Positions 41,501 to 53,885 of a DNA stretch of 64,000 bases are shown here, one piece after another; within the stretch, counting starts at the first letter, position 1; the number at the start of each line of letters is the position of its first letter. The translations under genes were made by a program, and so were the position numbers. The notes beneath the pieces are model-generated. The model saw only the letters and a list, made by a program, of their open reading frames with translations. It had not been told where the DNA came from and did not search any database. Origin of the DNA: Dipetalonema caudispina (taxonomy: Eukaryota > Nematoda > Chromadorea > Rhabditida > Onchocercidae); assembly GCA_013365325.1 (NCBI GenBank), contig JABVXV010000071.1, positions 1 to 64,000 of the forward strand. The letters are read 5' to 3'.

Positions 41501-44500
41501 ATGTAAAACGTGAAAGTTGAATAGCTGATAGCTGAAATTGTATGAGTACTTCAAACTAGGAATTAGTTCTCGAAAATTAATCTTAAATATGTACATCTTT
41601 TGTAAAAATCAGGAAAGAAAATGTTTTTCTTAATTAATTCAAAGCATATGAAGTTATAATTGAGTTAACTAACTTGGAGTACTTACGATTTCTCCCGATT
41701 TTCTTTCAATTTCATCATAATGTTTCTTAATGTTGAATGAGATTTCGGTATTCCAGAAAAACATGGAGTGTTTAAAAATTTAAGATTAACTCTTATTATT
41801 ACATATCTTCAGTAGTTTACAAGAATTTCCTTCTCATCCTATTGAAAAGAAAAAAAAAATCTTGCTCGAAGTTGCATTTGTGTAACAAATTTGGACGGAA
41901 ACAGATAAATGCCTTGAAACGCTGGCACATAAGCGCAGATCTTAATTATGATCAATGCTCACATTGTGCTTTTTAAGTTGTAAATACGTATGACAAAACG
42001 ATAAGTGCGGAAAAAAAAAATTGGTTCTATGGAAGGTAACTATGAAACAAGTTAAACGAAAAAATCAGCAGATAAATTCATTATACTTAGTCCGGCAATT
42101 GAAATAATTTGGGAAATTATATTTTATTAACAGAATGAAGTGGAATTTGCAGTTTTATTCATTCATAAAATAATTGAATTAGATATTGAGCTTCTAATGT
42201 TTCAGGGAAACAGTGATACGTCAACTCCTGAAAGAATTGAAGAAAAACGAAATGAAAAGTGAGAATTTTATCTGTAAAAAAAAAAATAAAAGTGTAAAAA
42301 ATACAAATTTTCACTTTGATGAGTTTCGAAATTATCCAAGTTTTTTTTCCCAAATTTCAGTTCCTTCGAAGTACATTTATCAAACGACCTTGATTCTTCA
42401 ACATTTCATAAAGTTGACATTCTTGAAGAATCTGATTTAACATCATTCAACATCCCACGGTACGTATATCAGTTTTTAAATTCAATTCAAATTTCAAAAA
42501 TGTTGAGAAATCTGATCCATGCACAATCCTCTTACACTGACATCTTTCAGTTTTCACTATCCTTGTGGTATTCCATTCAGTGGGAAAGATAATTGCAACA
42601 ATCTAACTGCTGTGGAAGAAGTATTTTGTAAATATAATGATCAGGTGTAGCATTCATCATAAATTTATTGAGAAATTTAGAAAAGGGCTAAACGATTCAA
42701 AGAATATTCAAATGGATGTAAGAAGCATCGGCTATGTGAACGAATGTAGCACATAATGAATAGCGAAATTTTCATACAAAGTGTAAATTGTTTGAATTAA
42801 AAGTATTATCTATCCAAAATGAGATTAGGGATAAAATAATACAAATTTGCTCATTATCTTCTTGCTTTAGGTTAATTTGTCGCATATGAAGGAAATTTGT
42901 TTAGCATCCGGACTGTGTCCACTCTGGAAACAACCACTTTACAATTGCATCTCTACTTCAGTTTCAAATTTCATTAACTTTAGTGAATTTGCAAGTTGGT
43001 GGAAAAAGTATGCTTTCAGCAGTTGAAATTATTCCTTAAAACCGCAAATATAAATCTTTCACATTTATGTTGAAAAAAACATTGTTTTTATCTTTGAAAA
43101 TTTGAAATCTCATTAAAATTTATTAAATTGAAAGCATTTTTTCACATTTTTTTTAGATTTGAAGAAAATGCTCACGACGAGGCTTCACGTTTTGTTTACA
43201 TCTTAACGAATGGAAGCCGAAATTTCCTTACCGCAGATGATTTTAAAGCGCTTATTCAGGACCTAATTGAGACATTACCATCACTAAGTTTCTTGAAAGA
43301 AGCAATTTCCTTTCATCAAGCATATATTAAAACAGTTATGAAGAATTTTTTTTGTTGCAGATAAGATCTGCCAGTTTAATTCTAAATCTTTAATATTTCA
43401 GGTGATAGCGCGCATTTTTTGGACTGCATGTCATTCGTGGAAAAAACATATTTCAACAGTAGAGTTGAGGTTATCAAACCTATTAAACGTAAGTTATTAC
43501 TTATCTGTATCATGTAGTAATAAATTTTATAGCCAGTTCTAATGGTATTATAAATAATGCGAGTAAAGCGCTAATGCAGGCTGAATTGAGTCATTTTGAT
43601 TTCACAAAATTCAATATAGCTAAATTAAATGTTTCCCATCCCTCATATTTTCATTATCTTGAAGTTCTCAAAAAGTATTGCAGGCAATTACAATGCTGGA
43701 AAGAGCTGAGGTCAATGAAGAACGTGAATTTTTCAGTTACGAACATTTTTACGTCATTTATTGTAACTTTTATATGTTGGATAAAGGTGAAAAGAATTAC
43801 TTGACACCATTTGATCTTTCTCTTTATTCGAATAGTGGTAAGTTTTTAGTTATGATTGAAAAAAAGCTGACAATTTGGAGAGTAATTTTTACTCTTCAAG
43901 CTATTTATGTTGGTCTATGGAGAAGTTATGCAAGATGTTATACATGATTGTTGACCCTTAACTTAGTGATACAATAAAATGATTCTAGGAGTTGAACAGT
44001 TAGTCATTTAAAGTGTTCTTTACATTAATTTCAAACTGAGAAGTATTTAGCATTAACAAATTTGGTAGTGCAACGTATCTTTTCTGGAGCTGTAACATCG
44101 AACAGTTCAATGAAACAAACTATAGACTATATTGCATTTGTTAATTTCTTATTGGCAGAAGTTGATAAATGTCATCCGAAAAGGTTAGTAAATATTGGTT
44201 TTGTATCTCCATGTATACACTTAATAATCAAAAAAAAAAATCATCCACCTAAGCTTATCAAATGATTCCAAATCATGTTGAAGTTAGTTTATCTTACAGT
44301 ATTGGAGTAATCATACTTCGAATGTAATTATACCTGAGTCTACGAAAGCAAGTTAATTAATTTAAAAATTAAATTTTTCCATTTATTTTAACTGCTATAT
44401 TTCAGTTGAATATTTAAAATGTAAATTTGAAAGGAAATTTCGCAATTTCTTTATGATTTAAGCATAGAGTACTGGTTCCGAATAATGGACTTAAATGGAG

Positions 44501-45407
44501 ACGGTCGCATTTCATTTGACGAAATGGAACAATTTTATAACGAAATAGTAGCCAATGTTATCCGTGTGGATATGGACGTTATAACATTCAGTAATTTAAT
44601 AAATATGGTAAAATCTTTTTTTTTTTTTTTGCTGATAAAAATTAACAGTAACTATTGAGAAGTGTGATCTTCTTGAATTGTATTACCTCTAAGGCATTAA
44701 CATACCTATGATTTTTCATTGTAATGAACAACTCTCCCGTTAGAGTGCACTTACATCAGGAATAGCTATGATCCGAGGACAAAATGCCAACTATATTTCT
44801 TCAATCATATTTTCATCTTTATAAAAGTTTTTAAGTTAAAAGATATGATATCACCACATTCATCAACATATTTTACATTATCCGATCTTAAACGATCTCC
44901 TCCATTGGCACGTTATTTCTTCAACACTTTTATCAATTGGATAAAGCATATTGCACAAGAAAGTCGTCTGTCTGATAATAGAAATGTATGTTATTGCAAA
45001 TTAGTAAAAAGTTTAAAATAAGATCAATTGTGTGGTACATAAATTTCTTCATTCCTCCACATTTTGAAATGTGATTTCAAAATCCAATTTTTTGATTTGT
45101 TTGGATTTTATGGTATTGGAATTGCTTCACATTTCAATTGTTCTTGCAAAATATTGTTCAGAACTTTTAGAGATTCATTTAGGAAATGGATTCACAATTT
45201 AATGATTGGAATCGTTTCTGTAAATCGGAATACGACATAATAGTGGCAGATTTATTGGATAGTGATGAGGAAACAGTGGTTGGTAGAATTTTGAATAGTC
45301 TGAACTCAGCAATGAAAAAAAATAATCATATCCACTGTTTTCCGGAACGGATCACTTGTTTTCTGAATCTTGCTTTAGTGATGCTTCGAAAAATTTTACT
45401 AGACTGA
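38579..45407 (+). CDS. PPP2R3A: Protein phosphatase 2A regulatory subunit B'' (PPP2R3 family)
   Basis: EF-hand regulatory subunit that targets the PP2A holoenzyme. The conserved part is certain: exons 40198-40329, 40477-40552, 40670-40710, 40909-41074, 41309-41455, 42206-42258, 42361-42459, 42551-42644, 42871-43007, 43157-43334, 43402-43488, 43684-43837, 44051-44183, 44463-44607, 44836-44985, 45183-45407. All phases agree (671 aa). Landmarks are SFNIPRFHYPCGIP, PSLSFLKEA, FFSYEHFYVIYCNFYMLD, IFSGAVT, SIEYWFRIMDLNGDGRISFDEME (canonical 12-residue EF-hand loop starting at the last-but-one Asp of MDLNGDG) and a C-terminal EYDIIVAD. The N-terminal exons are provisional: 38579-38605 (a 9-codon start exon), 39159-39398, one ending at 40013 and a small one ending at 40129. 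I could not join the last two in phase. That region is Ser/Asn-rich and poorly conserved, as usual for long B'' isoforms. Symbol given by family, not proven orthology. Confidence 0.9.
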
Positions 45408-47038
45408 TAGAAATCAATTGCTGTTTAATGTCACAAACCTACTACTAGAAAAGGGGTCTTTTTAGTGGAACTAAGTTGTTAAATTGAATGCTTCGTATTC
45501 AAAATTTTCGTAGAATTTCTTGCTTTTCAGTGACAAGACAGACTTTTCATAAACTGGATCTACTCGTATAAGAAGAAAGTTTAAGTTTGCTAAAACAGAT
45601 GTGATATGCTCAATGAATATTTAGTAGACTTTGAATATATGTAATTGTATGCTATGTTGTCCATTTCTAGTTAGATTTCAGCTCTCAAATTCGATTGAAT
45701 ATGAATAAAACTGTAGTTCAGGCATCATAATTTAGCTTAATTACTCTCTAGTCATTTTTTTTAAATTCAATTTAATGATTGAATTTTTGTGTTGGTTAGA
45801 AAGTTTGAAGTGAACAGTGTTATGATTTGCTTACCCTGTAATGCTTGATGATCTATGTAATTAATTCAGTTGAGAATTAAGATGAGATACATTGGTTGAT
45901 AACAAGTGCCGTTATATTGATATCCCATTATTTAAAGTTTTTTTGAAATGCTCTTGTATGATGCATATTTTACTGTATCAATTAAATTTAAGTATATTTG
46001 TTGTTGACAATTCAATTATTTGAAGGAATAACTAAGTCTGGTGAATGTGTTAGCTGCTCTTCACTTCCATGATATCCCCTTGAAAATCCAAATCTAAATT
46101 CAAATTTCCAAGCGGAAGACAGTTCAAACATAAAATTATCACTTCAGGCTTCAAAGACTATCAACAATACTTCGTTTGTACGATTCAAAAAAAAGGAGGA
46201 TTATTTGAGATCCGAAAATATTTTCGTGGAAATTCCAACAATACTATTTAGAACAATAAAACAAATTACGCAAATTTTAGGTTCAATCATCGAGAAAGTA
46301 CGCTTTAGCAAAGTTAGAAAAGTTCATGAATAATAAATAGTTATACATGAATTCAAGTCAATCTACGACATCGTAAAACGTGAGAAAAGAATGTTTGAGA
46401 TAGAGAATTAAACTGATTTGAGAAATGAAAAGTTAAAGCATAAAGATGAAAAAGATCATTATTCTATCGTGCAATCTCTTTGAAAACGTGACCAACCTTA
46501 TATTGGTAAACGGTTAGGATCATCGGATCGGTACATTTTGTAGGTGACATATTGGTTGAATAGTTACTGCGCTATTTTAGATAAATTTGAATAAGTTTTG
46601 AATAAATTTGACTACATTTGTGGAAAATTTTTATCATATTTATAAAAGCAAAGAAAATCTTTGAAATTGGTTCATTTGTAAAAGAGCGGTGGAAGATGAC
46701 AGGTATGGAATATTCTGGAATATGATTGTTGGGAATGAAAGTTAGACTGACCAGCTATTGATTTTTTCATGTTGGATCATTTTGATTTGTTCCATTGATA
46801 CCCTTATAGATTTTTCCTGAGTTATCTTCAATATATAAGGCTTCTACTATCGAATAATGCATTTTCTATTTTATGATTAACGATTTTAAATTCATTCATT
46901 TCTCTTATTAGGCCTGTTCTCGACCTAAGATTTGACAGTAAAGTTTGTTGTTTTTATAGATTTTTCATGCTTTTCAACTCATACACTTTACTTAGCCTTT
47001 CCTTTTCAGCTCAAGAAACACTCACTGATCAACAAGAT
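45408..47038. other. Intergenic region downstream of the PP2A B'' gene
   Basis: No recognisable gene or RNA. Long AT-rich stretch with one A/T-rich minisatellite-like run. It presumably holds the 3' UTR of PPP2R3 and the promoter of the next gene. Confidence 0.45.
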
Positions 47039-48878
47039 ATGCAAACGGCATTTCAAACGCTAACGGTATGTTTTTCATTAAAATCATTTCTTAATTACAC
47101 TATCAAGCAACTGATCAAGAATTGACAATTATAAAAAAAAAAAAAAAAAAAACTCCTTCTAGTAGTAGTATGTTCTAGTCAATGTCTGTAAGTAGTTCAG
47201 ATTTGAAGTTATAATGAAGTCTGACATGATCTTGAAATTGCTAGTAAACTTTCCAAAAAATGAAAAATATCCTAAAAATTGAATATATGAAAATTTTTAG
47301 ATGGCAGATGGTACATTGGCAATTAAGCACGTCGGTGAACCAGCAGTAACGCCACCATCAGCAATGTCACCATTGCGTAATCTAAGCCGTCCGTTACAGA
47401 GTACTGCTTCTAGCGTAATTGTAAGCCTTTTTCAGGGATCTGAAATATTGATTGTTTTCATCTTTTGGGAAGCAGGTAACTTGGCATATTTAAGCTGTAA
47501 AGAAGTAGTCCTTAGTTTTTGAACTTATTCATATCTGAATTTAACATGAACTGTTAAAATTGCAACTTACATCACTTACCATGTTTGGGTTACAAACGGT
47601 TCATTGAGAAGCATACGATCAAAGATAAACGATGTTCTTTGGATGAATTCTGTGGGATTTTCTCGAAATTCTTGATAATGGGCCACACAATTCTGGAATT
47701 TTTTGGAATTCAGACGAAACTGAATGAAATTTAAAATTCATGCTATAACATTTTTAGAACTCAGAAGAAGATCTAAGTGATTTCATCATTGAGGATAACT
47801 ATTTGGAAGATAGCTGGGGCCTTCATTCAAGCGTGCTAACTGGGACTCTTTCTCATCCAGAAAGTACGACATATCATTTTTATGTCATTTATAAAAATTG
47901 ACGTAACTCTATCCATTTCAAATGCAATTTAGCATTGTCACTATTTAAGTCCGCTTCGATACCAACATGAGAAGAGGAACTTGTTTCGATGTTATTCCTT
48001 ATAAAATCATTATTTTAGAATCCATATCGAACACTTCAAATTTGCCAGAGATAACGTCAGATCAGCTTACATTTGCAAACTCTTCTATGTTATTACAAAA
48101 CGACTCTAGGTAATATTTTGACAGATACTGTAATTGAGATTAATATTTTGATAGATACTGTAATGATTCAGATAATCTTCTTCACAGAATTTTCAGGATG
48201 TATCGCATATGTTGGGTGTCTGATTCAGAACTAGAATCAATATCAATTGACAGAGATTTCTCGGATTTTTCGCTGAACCGCTTTTCATCTGTTATAGACA
48301 GTACAATTCTAGGATATGGTACTGATAGTTATCTTGATGATGATTTAAATCCTCATAAAAATTTAAGAGTTTAGAACGTCTGATAATTTATTACACAACG
48401 ATAACGCGTGCTGTATGCAATTAATCCAAACTTCTACGATATGCAAGTCTTGGAAGCAATAAATATTTGAAATTTAATTAATTTTAACAGGAAACTAATG
48501 AATCAAATAAACTTCACATTACTTCCAAAGCGCATTAATTCCCCAATATCGATTGATATTACAGGCACAGACGATGCATCAAACTGCTCCATATTAAATG
48601 AAAGTAGTTATTTCGACGAAACCGATCTTAGCATGAATGGTATATTTTTGCCGTAAAAGAGCTTTAAAAAACTTAATAAAATCATGACGTAAAATCATTT
48701 TCCAACCCTTGAATGAATGAGACAATAGATTCCTCTAAAATTCTCGTTGAATTTCAATGTCGATAAGTACCAGAGAATAATTCATATTTCACACTCCAAA
48801 TCCAGAACTCATTCAATTACTTTTGCAGAGATCAGTTTCCCAAGCGGTTTTTTCGAGAGCAGCCAAGAAATACATTGA
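47039..48878 (+). CDS. Unrecognised acidic Ser/Asp-rich protein with alternative 3' ends
   Basis: I do not recognise this protein. Exons that join in phase: 47039-47065 (start exon, MQTAFQTLT, behind acceptor TTTTCAG at 47003-47009), 47301-47420, 47758-47863, 48019-48109. From there two endings are possible. Ending A uses 48197-48374 and stops at TAG (173 aa). Ending B skips this exon and uses 48491-48639 plus 48829-48878, stopping at TGA (180 aa). Both accept the same phase-2 donor. The product is rich in Ser, Asp, Glu and Asn (EEDLSDFIIEDNYLED, DSELESISIDRDFSDFS), has few aromatics, no signal peptide and no membrane segment, so it is probably disordered. Its 27-base start exon resembles that of the upstream PPP2R3 gene. 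Confidence 0.6.
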
Positions 48879-50441
48879 TTAATCCACAATCAACGGCCCA
48901 CTACCAAAAAGAAATACTGATGTGAACTTTAATCCTCTTCAACCTCAATTTTGATGTAAACTTCAAATCGCTAATTCTAACAAATTCTACAAACTAAAGT
49001 CTAACCTGTTTCAATATAATGTAAGAACGATGTTTGAAACATTGATAGCTTAGCCAACAAAGTATCAAATAAAACATTTATATGATCAACAAATTCCAAG
49101 ATGCGGAGAGCAATTGCGCTACACAGATGCGCCGCTCAAGTGACCCCTTGCTGTCCTGATATTGAACTCGAGCATTGTTGAGTATTCCGGAAGAGTTTAA
49201 GATCGTCAGAAACTAGGCCAGAATCGAACTTGTGATTTCGATAAAGTCTACTCAACGTCCCCATATGTAAATATTTTAAGTGTTTAAATTGTATTAATTT
49301 GTGTCATGTATTTACTTCGGGCACAAGAAATGCATGCTAACATACTCGAGGTGCAAGATAGTTCCAGGACATGTTTCCGAAATAGGTTTGCATTTGTGAA
49401 GGCTGGATTTATAAAAGCTAACGGAAAATGAAATATTACAGCTTATGATTATAACCAATTCACTAGAAAAAACTTGTTTGTAGAGATTATTGAAATTTCG
49501 CGAGAATCGAGTACCACCCATTCAGCTCATCTCACTATTTAACTTCTGGGATATTCTGTTAACCAATAATTTACTGCAACACGATAGACTGACTGACAGC
49601 GTTCGTACAGATTTATAAATTAAAACAAGACGGCCAATAAAGTAATCGAAAGGTGAAGTCATGCAAACAAAGGTTAAAATCACAACAATGTGGACGATGG
49701 AGAAAAGTGTGAATTAAAAACAAGAAAAGAAACCCAATAACTAGCAATGAATCACATTTGCAACAGATAGTGCAACACATAACAATTCGAAAGATAATTT
49801 CAATATAATGCTTTCATACTGTATGTTACCTGAAACAGATTTGAATACAGAAAAACCTTAAATCCAAAGTGTAATGAAGTTCCAAAAGGCTCAAGAACTG
49901 GACAATTTCATAAACAACTGCCATAATATGATCAATAGATTTAAATAGGGCTAATGTAAGAACCTTGAAATAGAGAAAAAAATAAAAGGATCAAGGCGCA
50001 ATCATTAGCCAAAGAATACAACAAACATTAAACAAGAACATGGCTGAAGTGATTATGCCAGCCGCTGTATCTGAATCTCATACTCTCCCACCCACTCTTC
50101 CCTAACTTAGAACTTTCATTCAGAGAACGATTTAAAAAATGAAAAACTAATCGAAAAGGTACTAGTCATAACCTAGTGTATACATAAAGGGATGTTTTCA
50201 ACTAAAAATATTTGGAGACAGAAACGCATCCTCAATTTAGAGAAATGTATCATCACATGCCAAAAACTTTCGTCCATTCATTAAGAGATATGCACCTGGT
50301 CATTTCCGAATAATTTAATTGGACTTCTTACGGGAATGTTGGTCAGCTTCTGGCAGATCGCGCACCTGCAACCTTAACTAATGCGTTATTCGCAATATTT
50401 CTATTAGTAACCAAAACGTTAACAGCAATGTTACTTACTTA
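48879..50441. other. Intergenic region between convergent genes
   Basis: No gene recognised. The stretch 49100-49260 is less AT-rich and has tRNA-like words but no foldable tRNA. The minus frame 49312-49521 has no domain or exon context. Confidence 0.45.
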
Positions 50442-50660
50442 TCAGTCAAAGTCTACACAGCAGTTATTTAACAGATCATAAGGACTATCCAGACATTCAA
50501 AGAGATTGTCTAGATTATTCAGATAATTAGAGCAATGATTCGACGATTGGTATTGTGTTTCTCCATCAGAATATTTCTTCACACATTCCCAGACTGTGGA
50601 GGTATCACTATATAAGAACATCAAAATTTCAACAGCCGCAACATCCGTTCCAGGTGTCAT
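50442..50660 (-). CDS. Unrecognised Cys-containing open frame directly behind TRAM
   Basis: An ATG frame of 72 codons whose ATG overlaps the TRAM stop codon (ATGA, 50657-50660). The composition looks coding: acidic, six Cys, Trp-Glu-Cys and repeated Leu-Asn pairs (NYLNNLDNLFECLD), with no low complexity. If TRAM exon 8 used the internal donor GAT GAT|GTTAGT (after HINDD) and the acceptor TTTGTAAG|CAA, this frame would join in phase as an alternative C-terminus for TRAM. It may also be a separate short gene or chance. No family recognised. Confidence 0.35.
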   Translation of the reverse strand: MTPGTDVAAVEILMFLYSDTSTVWECVKKYSDGETQYQSSNHCSNYLNNLDNLFECLDSPYDLLNNCCVDFD

Positions 50661-53489
50661 CCCAAATTGCTTACAAATTCTGGGATAAACATCTTACAAT
50701 ACTTTTCACAATACGATAAAGCAGTCAAATTTTGTGATAACATATTTCTATGAATAAATAAACTAACATCATCGTTTATATGTTTCCTTCTCTTCTGCTG
50801 GATTCTAGGTTGTTTGTCCATTTTAACTTTGCTATGCTTCTCTCGGTAACGACGTACATGGAATAAAACAAAGTTCCACAGCATATATAACTGTAACGCC
50901 AAAACGCATAACAAACTATTCAATCTGTAACAATAATATTTCTGATTACTTAAAAGATCATTTGCAAATGCCGGTTGTTTAGTGCAGAGAAAGAAACACA
51001 CGGAAAAATTAACATGTAAAGTTATCGATCGAAACTGCAAACATCATTTCAACTTCTCCAATAAAAGAACTTACCGGATGAACGCAGTGTTGAAATTTCC
51101 GTTAACTGGATCCACATAGGGAGTTTCGTTGGAACGAAGCCCATACCATAATGTAAGTACAGCTAATACTGCACTTGCCAATCGTACTAGCACAAATACA
51201 ATATTCCAAATTTTGAAACTAAATTTTTGTTGGTATGAATATACTAATATAACCAAAATGTTGCCTATCGCTTGTTGGTATAAAAAGAATAGGAAAAAAC
51301 TACAAGAAGAAACTAGGCATTACAGCCTTAACTACATCATTCTTCCCAACGAAACAGTGCCTGAAAGCAGTAATAACTACAGAACACCTACTTCAAACAT
51401 ACTTTGATAAGAAAAATTAAACGAACCCAGTTTTTGCAATGTTCCATTTCTCAGCAAAGTGAAATAGGCGAGTAAGGTGGAAAACATTTTGTGAAACATA
51501 CTCCAGAAAAAGGAGGGCTAGAGCAAGTCGATTGAAACTGCAAAAGAAAACTGCTAAGATTGAAAACCGATACGCTACCTCTAACTTACATTTCATTGTA
51601 ACAAAGAATACACAACTACTTCTCTTATTCAATTGCCCTCGCCTTCTTCCCTCAGCATCGCAAGAAAGCTTTGGAATCCAGCTGAGTAGTAAGTAAAGTA
51701 GTCTAGGACGAAATTGTATAGATAAACTTCGGTAAGATTTAAACCTAGAAGAATAAGGAAGTGATGTAATTATTCCCAGAAAAGAGTTGTAATTATGGAT
51801 AAATACCAAAAGACCTGGCTTTATAGGATAGCTATCCTATTTACCACTAAAATTTATGATTTTTTGTCTAGCTTAAAACATGGTATACTTAGATGGAAAA
51901 TTAATCAGCTTAAAAAAATTTAAATGAGACAAAAAAAGGAATAACGCAGTTGAAAATTTGTGAAAAAGTTACTTCAAAGAGTACGCTGCAACAGTGAAGA
52001 AAAGGAAAATAACTGAGTACAGTGTTCGCGGTTGTATTTCATCTTTACGCACTTTTTGGAAATAGAATTCAGGGAACTGATGCAACCAGTAAGCAATCTG
52101 TAATGTATCTTGCGAATTTTCAAAATATAACTGCTAAAAATTGAATAAGAGGAAATAGATTCAGAAAGTTTGCCGGAAAGTAGTAATTATTTACATAAAA
52201 CTAATGCGTAAAATAATCATACTTGGAAAATAAAAAAGAGTTTCAGATGAAGTGTCATATGACGATGGATTTCAGGATATCCAACCCACAATTTGGTAAG
52301 ATCGAGATGCATTCGTAGATCATGCATTATGCAGCCTGTAAGTTATATCACGCGAGAATGTAATTATGGTGAAATGCATGTTCGACGGAACATAGAAAAT
52401 GCAATCTGGAATCTCTACTATCTTTATTTAAAAAACAAGGGTAGTGTTAAAATGATCGTTCCACATAACGTTAAGGTAATTATTCAGGAAACGTCTAGAA
52501 AAATAACTTACCGCTGTGTATAACGGAATATAGAGTAAAAACAAATAGTTGCCCCGATTCAGCAAATTTACTCATTTTCGTTTTACTCAAATGAAGTTTC
52601 CGCTGCAATTTGTCTAACACATATTCTTGCAAAATAGCGTGAACAGTAATCCATCCAATAGCGTAAAACGTAACAGCTGCTACATCTTTCAAACCAGTTC
52701 GATAATAATCTTCTGGTTCTACAAGAAAAAAATAGCCTTGTATAATGAATATATTTAAAAACAACCTCGATATACTACTTACATAGCTTTCACCGATGTT
52801 GCCTAATAAGTAAATGACGGCTTCTGCATTTGGACAAAATGGGTATTCTTAACAACTTTTCCAATAAATTCGCAATGACGGTGAGAACATTCAAAGGAAC
52901 TAAGTCTGCATGGATAGCAGACATCGACTGGATTCTACCTTGAAAAAAAACCAGTACCGCTTTCCAGAATCAACTACATATTCAACGCAGGATAGCCAAC
53001 AAGCAGCAACCAAGAGTTGAGGCATGCCACTGAAAAGAAAATCAAACCATCTTAAAAAACCAATTTTTCCACTACTTTGTTTAGAACACAACATACCAGA
53101 ATCCAAGGCTAGCGGAAATGTGTCATTGTATTGCGGGACAATGAAAATGCTTGCGAATGCCGATGTGCCCTATAAAATTACAGATTCGAATGGAAACTAC
53201 TGGTCTGATACATTAGTTCTAGAACTATTTCTTCACGTATTTTAGCATGAAAACTAAATTGTAACTAACAGTGCATCTAGTCGTGTAACTCATAGTTATT
53301 TAACGAATATCCATCTATTGTTTTCCTAATGTTTCAGAAAAGAATTACCTGAAAAAGAAGTCCAACAACAACGATCATCAACAAGCACGACATAATATCG
53401 CCATGATTTTGAATAATAAATTCATGGGATAGGAATGGTGGTGAAGCTTTCTTGCCACGTCCTCCCATCGAACGACGTAGTTCAACCAT
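50657..53489 (-). CDS. tram-1: Translocating chain-associated membrane protein (TRAM)
   Basis: Multi-spanning ER protein beside the Sec61 translocon that helps insert signal and transmembrane segments. Eight exons 5' to 3': 53349-53489, 53097-53169, 52512-52718, 52223-52335, 51973-52097, 51427-51537, 51075-51218, 50657-50924; 393 aa, all phases close. Landmarks: [17 protein letters not shown] at the N-terminus; the TLC-domain run [42 protein letters not shown] and HLTRLFHF; and the end [19 protein letters not shown] followed by a basic tail. The start at 53489 lies two bases behind an acceptor-like GTTTAG, suggesting SL trans-splicing. A second in-frame ATG at 53468 (MGGRGKK) would resemble vertebrate TRAM more closely. 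The tail after HINDD is unlike other TRAMs. Confidence 0.93.
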
Positions 53490-53491
53490 TA

Positions 53492-53498
53492 CTAAACA
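53492..53498 (-). promoter_or_regulatory. Probable spliced-leader acceptor of TRAM
   Basis: Minus-strand TTGTTTAG ends two bases before the TRAM ATG, with no upstream coding exon seen. This geometry is typical of nematode SL1 trans-splicing. Positional inference only. Confidence 0.45.
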
Positions 53499-53877
53499 AG
53501 CATAGGTAGCAAAGCAATATTTGATAATTGCATCGAATCTATATATATATATATATCGTTTAAAAGAAGAAAGAAAAAACATCTTAAGTAACTTTCTTCA
53601 AGTATCAAAAAACTTATAAGTAGAAAATTTCATGCACATCCAAATTTACCCTATAACATCTAATATATCCTTCCTTCCTTTACTTATTGTCATATGAGAA
53701 ACAACAAATAAATGGATGATATTGATATTAGCACAGAGATATTTCAAAAAGATTTAAGCCAAATACTGCAAATCATTCATAGCTTAATCAACTAATGAAC
53801 AATTAACAAGGTAACAATCATATTAACCATTCGAATCTTTGTTAATTAAAATACCCATCAATACATGTAATACACGA

Positions 53878-53885
53878 TGACGTCA
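53878..53885. promoter_or_regulatory. CRE/UPRE-like site upstream of TRAM
   Basis: TGACGTCA in the context GATGACGTCACAT, about 390 bases before the TRAM start. Its core is shared by CREB/ATF and by XBP-1/ATF-6 elements that drive secretory-pathway genes under ER stress. A second half-site TGACGTAA is at 54341-54348. The match is exact, but binding and use are inferred. Confidence 0.4.

Noticed and set aside
49080..49260. tRNA-like words (TAGCGCAATTG on the minus strand, AGTTCGATTC further on)
   Set aside because: No acceptor stem or pairing T-arm can be formed and the spacing is wrong, so no tRNA call.
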